Positions 34,254 through 42,737 of a stretch of 64,000 nt of DNA are shown here, piece by piece. The stretch is from assembly GCA_017559905.1 (NCBI GenBank), contig JAFYQF010000025.1, positions 186,001 through 250,000 on the forward strand. Reading direction: 5' to 3'. This DNA comes from a bacterium. GTDB lineage: Bacteria; Cyanobacteriota; Vampirovibrionia; Gastranaerophilales; Gastranaerophilaceae. A program made the translations under genes and the position numbers. Positions within the stretch are counted from its first letter, which is position 1; every line of letters starts with the position of its first letter. The notes under the pieces were generated by a model. That model worked only from the letters and a program-made list of their open reading frames with translations, searched no databases and was not told where the DNA came from.

Positions 34254-35504
34254 CTATTGGAAAGTTTTGAATGTTGATTCGATGTTTTTTTCGATAACTT
34301 TCTTAACAGCTTCCATTTCAGTTTGCAAAGCTTCTTGTTCAGTGTCAAGTTGTCGCAAACGCAACTCTAGCGTTCTATCTTGTTCTTGAATTTTTTTAGT
34401 TTTAGCATTAATATCAGCGAGTTTCTTTTCATAAACCTGTTGATTATAATTGTACTGATTCATTGCATCTTCATAAGCAGCTTGATCTGTAATAGTTTCT
34501 GTTTTTAGCGGTCTTACAACTGAAGAATCCTCTAATCTTACAGATTCAGGTCTACCTTCTTCACTCAAATCTACAAGCGCTCTGTCTGTAGTTTCAATTT
34601 TTGTTGAAATATTTTGTGCACAATAATATTTCAAACCATTTTGATTTTCTGTTGGCAAAGATTTGTCGATAGCACTATTGTAAGTTGTTTCCAAATCTTC
34701 TGCGCAAGCAAAATATCTTTGTCCGCTAGCTTCCCAAGTGTAAATTGTAGATGTTGAGCTAGCAAATTTTGACTCTGGCCAATCTTCTAAAATCTGATTG
34801 TATGCTTCAACTTGTTCTTTATCAGTTGGGTCATAAATACCTAACTCAATATTTCCAAGCATTACTGATGAACCCATTGCAAGAGAATAATCACTTCCAT
34901 TTGCAGTCCCTGCAATATTAGCATCTAAATCAGCTTTTGAGATAAAGTGCAATGCTTTTTCGCCATCTTGATATACGTATAATTCATTTGCAGGAATTCC
35001 AGCCAAAGCAGGATAATTTGCGCTCAATGAATCATAAACAGCCCTGTGGTCTTCATTATTTTCATCATATTGATGACAAGTTGCATTACCAACTTTATAA
35101 ACATTATTGTTCAATGTAACAGAACCCGCAGCTAAAGTTTCTGCAGTAGGTTCTGGTTCATAATATACCTGTGGATTGCGCTTAATATTTTCGATACCAG
35201 TATAAACATCCGCAAAATGATGGTGCGTAATCAAATAATTGTATCCATCAGGATCATCAGCCAAAGGTTCCATGTTAGTAATAGTTTCACCAAGCAAACC
35301 ATCCTCATAAGAATACTGAAGCGTAGTATAATCTTGAGTACTTGGAGCTGTAGGAACTTCTAAAGAAAGGAGTTCATTAAAGGTATCAGCACTCTGATTT
35401 GCCAACGCAGTACGTGCTTGGTTAACTTGTTGCCCTTCATATTCAACGTTAGTTTTTCTTGCAGTCAAGCCTAGATATCTTGCCTGTGATGCTGCCATGC
35501 CCAT
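34254..35504 (-). CDS. MGMAASQAR-type helical protein, probable secreted structural protein
   Basis: A 416-residue protein. The first ~60 residues (MGMAASQARYLGLTARKTN) are helical with heptads, and the last ~70 form a coiled coil (L-E-L-R-L-R-Q-L-D-T-E-Q-E-A-L-Q). Terminal helices around a variable middle is the layout of flagellin and hook-associated proteins, and the 'AASQAR' start is reminiscent of such ends. The middle (about 70-330) is a mixed domain rich in Asp/Asn/Tyr. I recall similar N-termini in Gastranaerophilales proteins. The exact role is unknown. Strong AAGGAGAG site; first gene of the 35.5-33.4 kb unit. Confidence 0.65.
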   Translation of the reverse strand: MGMAASQARYLGLTARKTNVEYEGQQVNQARTALANQSADTFNELLSLEVPTAPSTQDYTTLQYSYEDGLLGETITNMEPLADDPDGYNYLITHHHFADVYTGIENIKRNPQVYYEPEPTAETLAAGSVTLNNNVYKVGNATCHQYDENNEDHRAVYDSLSANYPALAGIPANELYVYQDGEKALHFISKADLDANIAGTANGSDYSLAMGSSVMLGNIELGIYDPTDKEQVEAYNQILEDWPESKFASSTSTIYTWEASGQRYFACAEDLETTYNSAIDKSLPTENQNGLKYYCAQNISTKIETTDRALVDLSEEGRPESVRLEDSSVVRPLKTETITDQAAYEDAMNQYNYNQQVYEKKLADINAKTKKIQEQDRTLELRLRQLDTEQEALQTEMEAVKKVIEKNIESTFKTFQ

Positions 35505-35690
35505 AAGTTCTCTCCTTATATAAAGCTTTTTTATACCTACTATATATTCACTTTTAATAATCTATTTTAAAAAGTCAATATTATCTAAATTTATTATACT
35601 GGATATCCTTGAGAATATACAGCTAAAATCGCTAAAAATCATACATTTAGAGGAATAAAAACTCGAAATTTCAACTAACTTCACGACATC

Positions 35691-35718
35691 AAAAAAGCCG
35701 TCGTAATTGACGGCTTTA
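35691..35718 (-). terminator. terminator of the S1 gene
   Basis: A stem AAAGCCGTC/GACGGCTTT with T6 on the minus strand. Confidence 0.85.
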
Positions 35719-35740
35719 ACTACTTAACAAAAAAGTTTTA

Positions 35741-36793
35741 CTATTCACTCTTTGGTTCTTCAACCGTAAGAGCAATTCTCTTATCAGTTGGGTTGAACTT
35801 CAAGATATAAGTTTCAATTTTGTTCCCAACTTCAAGAATACATTCTTTTTTATTTTGAAGTTCTACAACCTCAGCGTGAGGCAATAAAGCTTCAACACCA
35901 GGGAATACTTCTACAAATGCGCCGAAATGTTTAATTCTAGTAACTGTACCTTCAACTTTGTCACCTTCTTTAATTTGCTTTTCAGCTTCAAGCCATGGAT
36001 CTGGCTCAAGATTTTTCAAACTCAAAGAAACACGTTGTTTATCATGGTCAACAGCGATTACTTCAACATCAATTTTATCGCCAACTTTTAAGATATCAGT
36101 TGGATGATCAATCCATCTCCAAGAAAGTTGAGATAGAGGCAACAAGCCATCAATGCCACCCAAGTCAATAAACGCACCAAAATCTGTAATTCTTACAACG
36201 TCACCTTTTACAACCTGTCCAGGTTCAATTTGTGAGAATACATTTTTGCGTGCTTCAACCGCACTATCTTCATAAACTTTCTTATTAGATAAAATAAAGT
36301 TATTTTGTTGACTATCCAAAGTTAAAATTTTCAATTCTAACTTTCCACCAACTTCCAAATCAGTTTCTTTACTTCTTAATTGAGATGATGGCACAAAACC
36401 TCTTACGCCAGAAATCTCAACAAGCACACCGCCTTTTACAATACCAGCAATTGTACCAAGAATTGTTTCATCAGCAGCTTTTGCTTTTTCAAGTTCTTTC
36501 CAAGCATAAGCAAAATCAACTTTTTTACGAGAAAGCAAGAATTTTCCATCCTCATCTTCTTCTCTAATAATTAGAAATTCGTATTCTTTACCTTTTTCTA
36601 ATTTTGTTTCAACATTTTCATCTTTATCAGCAGCTTCACGAGTAGGAACTACTGCGATTGTTTTTGCTCCAATATCGACCATTACACCTTGTCCGTCATA
36701 GCCACAAACAAGACCTTTTACTAAATCACCTTTTTGAAAGTTATAATCATATTTTTTTAATAACTCTTCAAAATCTAATTCATCTGATGCCAT
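35741..36793 (-). CDS. rpsA: ribosomal protein bS1-like RNA-binding protein
   Basis: A 350-residue protein with four S1 (OB-fold) domains at about 20-90, 103-168, 188-257 and 275-343. The third (G-D-V-V-R-I-T-D-F-G-A-F-I-D-L-G) and fourth (G-T-V-T-R-I-K-H-F-G-A-F-V-E-V) are the best conserved. It helps mRNA bind the small subunit. The size is close to the short S1 proteins of cyanobacteria and Firmicutes, not the six-domain E. coli protein. Ribosome-binding site GGAG. Monocistronic, ending in a terminator at 35691. Confidence 0.9.
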   Translation of the reverse strand: MASDELDFEELLKKYDYNFQKGDLVKGLVCGYDGQGVMVDIGAKTIAVVPTREAADKDENVETKLEKGKEYEFLIIREEDEDGKFLLSRKKVDFAYAWKELEKAKAADETILGTIAGIVKGGVLVEISGVRGFVPSSQLRSKETDLEVGGKLELKILTLDSQQNNFILSNKKVYEDSAVEARKNVFSQIEPGQVVKGDVVRITDFGAFIDLGGIDGLLPLSQLSWRWIDHPTDILKVGDKIDVEVIAVDHDKQRVSLSLKNLEPDPWLEAEKQIKEGDKVEGTVTRIKHFGAFVEVFPGVEALLPHAEVVELQNKKECILEVGNKIETYILKFNPTDKRIALTVEEPKSE

Positions 36794-36910
36794 CTTTACT
36801 CCATTGTCATTGACACTATTCTAATAACGATGCTATTATTGTAACAATTTTTCACACATTTGTAAAGTTTTTTGTAAAGATTATTAACAACCATGCATTT
36901 TTGTACACAA

Positions 36911-36950
36911 GAAAAAAGAGCATGCATTCATTGCATACTCTTTTTTTATT
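36911..36950 (-). terminator. terminator after valS
   Basis: A long stem AAAAAGAG-ATGCA/TGCAT-CTCTTTTT with a small loop, between valS and rpsA. Confidence 0.85.
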
Positions 36951-36960
36951 TTTATAAAAT

Positions 36961-39615
36961 TTAAGCTTTTAATGAAGCTATCAACTCTGAAATTGTAGCT
37001 TCTTGCCCTTCAATTTCTTCAATTCTGTCTTTTGTTTGTTGAATCAACTCTTGAGGAGCATTAGCAACGAATTTAGGATTATTAATTCTACCTGCCAAAG
37101 ATTTCTTTTCTGCAGTCAATTTATCCAATTTCTTTTGTTGACGAGCAATTTCTTCATTAAAGTCAATCAAGTTTTCAAGCGGAACAACAATTTTTGAACC
37201 CCAAACAACTGCAGTAGCAGATTTCTTTGGAGCTGGAACATTGTCATCTGCATAAGAAATATTTTCAACACGAGCAAGACGTTTGATATATGATTCAATT
37301 TCTTTAAAAATTGGTTCTTCATCTTTATCTGCACGGATTTCAATATCAAACTTAACAGACATCGCAATATTGAAACCTTGACGCAAGTTTCTCAAAGATT
37401 TAATTGTTTCAAATACCAACTCCATTTCTTTAGCTTCTTTGCCAAAAGCCAATTTTGAAGTATATACAGGGAAATCAGCAACAATCACAGCCTTAAATTC
37501 ACTTTGTTTTGGTATCAACTGCCATACACGTTCAGTAATATGAGGCATAATTGGATGTAACATTCTCAAAGCCATATCAAGAACATATCTCAAAACTCTT
37601 TGAGTATTCAATTTCAAAGACTCATCTTGAAGTTGAATTTTTGCGATTTCAACGTACCAATCGCAATAACTATTCCAGAAGAAATCATACAACACGTGAG
37701 CAGTTTCGCCGATTCTGAAAGATTCAATATTTTCATTAATTTCTTTTGCAGTTTCGTTCAATCTGTTCAAAATCCATTTATCTGCAATTGTCAAATTATC
37801 AAAATCTACATCGTTGTTATCAACACCTGAAAGGTTCATCAATACGAATCGAGAAGCATTCCAAATTTTGTTTGCAAAGTTTCTGCCATATTCAAATCTT
37901 TCATCACTAATTTTGATATCTTGTCCACCATAAGTACAAAGCGATGTCATTGTAAATCTCAAAGCGTCACTACCATATTTGTCAATAATTTCAACAGGGT
38001 CGATAGTGTTACCTTTTGATTTTGACATTTTTTGACCTTTTTCATCTCTGATAAGACCGTGAATATACACTGTTGAGAACGGAGCAACTTTTGTGAATTC
38101 CAATCCCATTGTAATCATTCTTGCAACCCAGAAGAAAATGATATCAAAACCTGTTACTAGCGTTGTTGTTGGGTAGAATTTTTTGAAATCTTCAGAATCT
38201 GTATTTGGCCAACCCATAGTTGAAAACGGCCACAATCCTGATGAGAACCAAGTATCTAAAACATCACTATCTTGCTCATACATACTAGGATCTGGATTTT
38301 CTTTTGCAACAACCATTTCGCCTGTAACTTTATGATAATAAGCTGGAATTTGATGCCCCCACCATAATTGACGAGAAATACACCAATCACGAATATTTTC
38401 CATCCAACCTAAATAGTTTTTCTCCCATCTTTCTGGAACAAATTTTATTCTACCGTCATTAACCGCTGCAATTGCCTCTTTTGCCAATGGCGCCATTTTT
38501 ACAAACCATTGTTCAGAAAGTAGCGGTTCAATAGTAGTTCCGCAACGTTGGCATTTACCAACATTATGTTCGTGATCACGAGTTCTTAACAAGCAATTTT
38601 GGTAAGAAAGCATACCGATAATTTTTTCTCTAGCTTCGTATCTATCAAGCCCGTGAAGTTCTTGAGGAACTTCTCCGCAAGCTTTCATTTTGCCTTCTTC
38701 ATCAATTACCCAAATTGGTTTTAAGTTATGTCTTTGACCAACTTCATAGTCGTTAGGGTCGTGCGCTGGCGTAATCTTAACTGCACCAGTACCGAAACTC
38801 TTATCAACGTATTCATCAGCAATAATCGGGATTTCTCTACCAGAAAGAGGTATAACAACCTTTTTACCAATAAGTTCCGAATACTTATAATCTGTAGGGT
38901 GAACCGCAATCGCTACATCGCCGAAAATTGTTTCAGGACGAGTTGTCGCTACAATAATTGCACCAGACTCACCTTTTAATGGGTATGAAATTTCCCACAT
39001 ATGACCTTGTTCTGTTGCGTATTCTGTTTCAACGTCAGAAATCGCACTCTTACAACGAGGACACCAGTTTACAATATATTTGCCTTTATAAATAAGTCCT
39101 TTTTCATATAATCTGACAAAAACTTCTTTTACGGCATCTGAACAACCCTCATCAAAAGTAAATCTTTCTCTTGAACGGTCAAAAGATGCGCCTAAACGTT
39201 TACATTGGTCTAGGATAGCAGATTTGTGTTGATTTGCCCATTTCCAAGTTTCGTCCAAGAATTTTTCACGACCTAAATCATAACGTGACAAACCTTGTTC
39301 ACGAAGCTTTTTCTCTACAACGTTTTGAGTTGCAATACCAGCGTGATCAGTTCCAGGTAGCCATAAAGTTTCATATCCTGACATTCTATGATAACGTGTC
39401 AAAATATCTTGCAAAGTTTCATCTAAAGCGTGCCCCATGTGTAAAACACCAGTAACATTAGGTGGTGGGATTACGATTGAATATGGTGGTTTTTGGCTTT
39501 TTGCATCAGCTTTAAAAAACTCACCATCTTCCCAAAATTTGTAAATACTTTCTTCTGTAGATTTCGCATCATAAACTGTTGGTAAATCTTCTATTTTAAT
39601 TGAAGTTTGTGTCAT
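36961..39615 (-). CDS. valS: valyl-tRNA synthetase
   Basis: Charges tRNA-Val and edits misactivated threonine. The 884 residues hold the class I signature P-P-P-N-V-T-G-V-L-H-M-G-H (HIGH) near residue 50, the editing (CP1) domain with T-T-R-P-E-T-I-F-G-D near 224, K-M-S-K-S-K-G-N near residue 526, the anticodon-binding domain, and a C-terminal coiled-coil arm (Q-Q-K-K-L-D-K-L-T-A-E-K-K). Full length. The zinc-type Cys pairs (C-P-R-C near 188, C-Q-R-C near 354) are present. Ribosome-binding site AAGGA. Confidence 0.98.
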   Translation of the reverse strand: MTQTSIKIEDLPTVYDAKSTEESIYKFWEDGEFFKADAKSQKPPYSIVIPPPNVTGVLHMGHALDETLQDILTRYHRMSGYETLWLPGTDHAGIATQNVVEKKLREQGLSRYDLGREKFLDETWKWANQHKSAILDQCKRLGASFDRSRERFTFDEGCSDAVKEVFVRLYEKGLIYKGKYIVNWCPRCKSAISDVETEYATEQGHMWEISYPLKGESGAIIVATTRPETIFGDVAIAVHPTDYKYSELIGKKVVIPLSGREIPIIADEYVDKSFGTGAVKITPAHDPNDYEVGQRHNLKPIWVIDEEGKMKACGEVPQELHGLDRYEAREKIIGMLSYQNCLLRTRDHEHNVGKCQRCGTTIEPLLSEQWFVKMAPLAKEAIAAVNDGRIKFVPERWEKNYLGWMENIRDWCISRQLWWGHQIPAYYHKVTGEMVVAKENPDPSMYEQDSDVLDTWFSSGLWPFSTMGWPNTDSEDFKKFYPTTTLVTGFDIIFFWVARMITMGLEFTKVAPFSTVYIHGLIRDEKGQKMSKSKGNTIDPVEIIDKYGSDALRFTMTSLCTYGGQDIKISDERFEYGRNFANKIWNASRFVLMNLSGVDNNDVDFDNLTIADKWILNRLNETAKEINENIESFRIGETAHVLYDFFWNSYCDWYVEIAKIQLQDESLKLNTQRVLRYVLDMALRMLHPIMPHITERVWQLIPKQSEFKAVIVADFPVYTSKLAFGKEAKEMELVFETIKSLRNLRQGFNIAMSVKFDIEIRADKDEEPIFKEIESYIKRLARVENISYADDNVPAPKKSATAVVWGSKIVVPLENLIDFNEEIARQQKKLDKLTAEKKSLAGRINNPKFVANAPQELIQQTKDRIEEIEGQEATISELIASLKA

Positions 39616-39671
39616 TTTTTATCCTTCTCTTTTCTTACACCTGTCTAACAAAAAGAATACCACAAAAATAC

Positions 39672-39704
39672 AAAAAAGACCGTTATAAAAAACGGTCTTT
39701 TTAT
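39672..39704 (-). terminator. terminator of fabI
   Basis: A stem AAAGACCGTT/AACGGTCTTT flanked by A- and T-runs. Confidence 0.85.
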
Positions 39705-39723
39705 ATTACTAAATTTCAATATC

Positions 39724-40536
39724 TTATACTTTTGGAATAGAATTAGCAATAATTTCCATTTCTTCTAAAGATGCATAAACTGCATGACAACCGCAGTCTA
39801 CGTACAAGATTTGACCTGTTGTGCCAGTAGACAAGTCAGAAGCCAAGTACAAACCAGCTTTACCAACATCTTCAAGAGAAACGTTGCGTCCAAGAGGAGC
39901 TTTTGCAACTGCAGCTTTAAGCATTTTATCAAATCCTGAAATACCTTTTGCAGCAAGAGTTTTAACAGCACCTGCTGAAATACAGTTAACTCTAACACCT
40001 TTTTTACCAAGATCAGCCGCCAAATATCTCATAGAAGATTCAAGAGCTGCTTTTGCAACACCCATAATATTGTAATTTGCAACAACATATTCAGAACCCA
40101 AATAAGTAAGAGCAAAAATTGAACCGCCTTCATTCATAATAGGTTCAGCGTGTTTGCATAGTGAAATTAGAGAATAAGCACTAACACCCATTGCTAAATC
40201 CCAACCAGCTTTTGATGTATCAATAAATCTACCTTGCAAATCTTCTTTTGCAGCAAAAGCAACTGCGTGAACCACAAAGTCTAACTTGCCATATACTCTT
40301 TCACATTCTTTAAATACTGCTGCAACTTCATCTTCTTTTGTTACATCACAGCTCATAATAATTTTTGCATTCATATCTTCTGCAAGTGGTCTAACACGTT
40401 TCTCCATAGCTTCACCAGCGTATGTGAATGCAATATCAGCTCCAGCTTCATGAAGTTGTTTTGCTATTGCATAAGCAATACCGTGAGTATTCGAAACTCC
40501 AAAGATAACACCTTTTTTACCTTCCATTAATTTCAT
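39724..40536 (-). CDS. fabI: enoyl-[acyl-carrier-protein] reductase (NADH), FabI
   Basis: Last reduction of fatty-acid elongation in type II FAS. A 270-residue SDR protein. The N-terminal nucleotide loop G-V-S-N-T-H-G-I-A-Y is FabI-like, and the active-site Tyr and Lys fit Y-x6-K in N-Y-N-I-M-G-V-A-K (about 157-164), with Y-L-G-S-E before it. The C-terminal G-Q-I-L-Y-V-D-C-G closes the fold. The start at 40536 is set by GAGGGAG six nt upstream; an earlier in-frame ATG at 40599 is not supported. Confidence 0.96.
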   Translation of the reverse strand: MKLMEGKKGVIFGVSNTHGIAYAIAKQLHEAGADIAFTYAGEAMEKRVRPLAEDMNAKIIMSCDVTKEDEVAAVFKECERVYGKLDFVVHAVAFAAKEDLQGRFIDTSKAGWDLAMGVSAYSLISLCKHAEPIMNEGGSIFALTYLGSEYVVANYNIMGVAKAALESSMRYLAADLGKKGVRVNCISAGAVKTLAAKGISGFDKMLKAAVAKAPLGRNVSLEDVGKAGLYLASDLSTGTTGQILYVDCGCHAVYASLEEMEIIANSIPKV

Positions 40537-40711
40537 AATTTTCTCCCTCATCAAAATTCTTAACGTATTGATTTTACCAAAAACATAAAAATTTAACAAT
40601 TTTCTTCGAATATAAACTTTTGTAACAAATCCAAAACATGCTGAAATCGGGCATTTTATATATTTTTTATATATTTACGAGAGCTAAAAATTCAAGGAGA
40701 GCTATACCCAA

Positions 40712-42682
40712 ATGAGTATGAACGGCGTAAATAATCTAAATAAAGCCGAAATTGCGAAGCTAGCACTTGCACAAAAGAGTGGCAAAACTTCGTCTGCTCA
40801 AAAACCAGAGCATATGACTCAAAACGGCTCTATCTTTAAAGCTCCTGAAACTCAACAAACAGAAAAGCCTAAAAACCCTTCAGAATTAAGATCTTTAAAT
40901 GTTGATAACTTAAAAACAAAATCTCAATGCGAACAAGCATTAAAAGATATTGAAACTTTTACTGAAAACAATCCACTTTTAGCTGGAATGTTCAGAGGCA
41001 AAGTAGCTGAAATCAAAGCTAAAAGAAGCGAAATCAGCCACCAAGCTTCTATGCAAAACTTAAGCAACATTACTAACGGAATGTCTACAGACAACAAAAC
41101 ATCTCAAAAACAAGGTGTTGGCAATGAAATTGAAAGTAAACAAGCAGAAGCTCAAGAACAAGCTAAAAAAATCAGCGCTGACCAAGGTAAAAAAATGGCA
41201 GCCAATATGAACGAAACTTCTAGTGACGTTCAAAGCAGAAGAGCTGAAACAGAACAAAACACTAAAAAAGCTGACAATTTTTCTAGCAACGCACAAAAAG
41301 ATCAAAAAACATTAGTTAAACAACAAAAATCACTTCAACAACAACAAAAAGCTTTTAATAAGGAAATTCAAGAAAACCAAAAAGAAATTGCAACATTAAC
41401 AGAAGAAATGGATCAACAAGATGCAGAAGTTAAAACGTTGCAAGATGAATTAGCTACATTAACAGCAGGCGACAACACAGGTATTGGCGTTAACAGTGCA
41501 TTTTCACTTTCACTTGCAGGCACTCAAGAACACCAAGAAGCTCAACAAGCAGAAGATCCAAACGCAGCAAGAATTGCAGATCTTCAAGCTCAAATTGGTG
41601 AAAAAACTGCAGCAATGGAAGTTAAAGGTCAAAGAATCGGCAAACTTCAAACTACTACAAACAAACAAATCAAAACAATGCACAAAGTTACCACCAGATA
41701 TATGGCTGGTATTAACAGAACGCAGAAAAACCTTGAAACTAACCAATCAACAACTCAAAAAATATTAAAAGTAGCAAATACAGTTGACGAAATTAGTACA
41801 ACAGTTCAAAAAGTAGGTCAGACATTAGACTACACAGGTAAAGCACTTGTTGCACTTGGGTCTTCAACAAGTTGGTGTTTCGGCGCAGGTACAGCTCTTA
41901 TCGCAGCTGGTACATTTATGCAAAAAGCTGGCGCAGTAGCTCAAGTAGCTGGTCAATACGGTTCTCTAGCCGCTAACGTTACAAAAACAGCTTGTTACGC
42001 TGCAGAAGGCAACATTACTGGAGCATTAACAAGTGCAGCTTCTGCAGTGGCTTCTGGTACTAGCGCTATCAAAGGCACTAAAGAAATGGGACAAACATTT
42101 GACAAAATTAGCGATAAAGCTGACGAAGCTACCCAAAAACTTGCAGCTAACGTAGTTGCTAAAGAAGCAGCTAAAGAGGCTGCTGAAGAAGCAACTACAG
42201 AAGCAACAAAAAGCCAATTAACAGATGCGGCTAAATCTGAAGCAATGAGCAGTTTTGAAGGCAAAAGCGCTAAAGAAGTTAGAGAAATTATGAACAACGA
42301 AACTAGCGCAATCCGTGATAATGCAGTAGCTAACGCAAAAGATGGTGCTCACGACTTTATTGATGCAACAAAAGGTATGAGCAAAAAAGAGATTAAAGAA
42401 GGTATCAAAAACGGAACTATCAAAGTTGGTTCAACAGCATCTGAAGCAGTAAAAGAAGCTGCAAAAGAAGTTAAAAAAGAAAAAACATCAGTTCTTAACG
42501 CAGGAAATATCCAAAAAGGTTTGGGTATGGCTGCAAAAATTTCTGCTCAATTTAATCCACAACAAAATGTTGGAAAAACTAAAAATAAAGCAACTTACAA
42601 CGCACCACCTGCAACATTCGCACAATGGAACAAATTAAACAGCATTGCTCAAAATAGAACAAAAAGACTAGGCGTAGCATAA
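40712..42682 (+). CDS. large coiled-coil protein with a hydrophobic segment, translocator-like
   Basis: A 656-residue protein without signal peptide. The N-terminus is polar and unstructured (about 1-60). Coiled coils dominate about 140-270 and 300-365 (E-N-Q-K-E-I-A-T-L-T-E-E-M-D). An Ala/Gly-rich hydrophobic region spans about 375-450 (A-G-T-A-L-I-A-A-G-T-F-M-Q-K). Ala/Lys-rich helices follow to 600, and the C-terminus ends A-Q-N-R-T-K-R-L-G-V-A. Coiled coils around a hydrophobic hairpin without an export leader resemble IpaB/SipB/YopB translocators, but I see no diagnostic motif. Strong AAGGAGAG site; own terminator. Function unproven. Confidence 0.6.
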   Translation: MSMNGVNNLNKAEIAKLALAQKSGKTSSAQKPEHMTQNGSIFKAPETQQTEKPKNPSELRSLNVDNLKTKSQCEQALKDIETFTENNPLLAGMFRGKVAEIKAKRSEISHQASMQNLSNITNGMSTDNKTSQKQGVGNEIESKQAEAQEQAKKISADQGKKMAANMNETSSDVQSRRAETEQNTKKADNFSSNAQKDQKTLVKQQKSLQQQQKAFNKEIQENQKEIATLTEEMDQQDAEVKTLQDELATLTAGDNTGIGVNSAFSLSLAGTQEHQEAQQAEDPNAARIADLQAQIGEKTAAMEVKGQRIGKLQTTTNKQIKTMHKVTTRYMAGINRTQKNLETNQSTTQKILKVANTVDEISTTVQKVGQTLDYTGKALVALGSSTSWCFGAGTALIAAGTFMQKAGAVAQVAGQYGSLAANVTKTACYAAEGNITGALTSAASAVASGTSAIKGTKEMGQTFDKISDKADEATQKLAANVVAKEAAKEAAEEATTEATKSQLTDAAKSEAMSSFEGKSAKEVREIMNNETSAIRDNAVANAKDGAHDFIDATKGMSKKEIKEGIKNGTIKVGSTASEAVKEAAKEVKKEKTSVLNAGNIQKGLGMAAKISAQFNPQQNVGKTKNKATYNAPPATFAQWNKLNSIAQNRTKRLGVA

Positions 42683-42719
42683 AAAAAGACCAACCTTAAT
42701 CAAAAGATTGGTCTTTTCA
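42681..42719. terminator. bidirectional terminator
   Basis: A stem AAAAGACCAA/TTGGTCTTTT between the convergent coiled-coil and adhesin genes. Confidence 0.85.
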
Positions 42720-42737
42720 CTTATTGAGCAATAAGAA

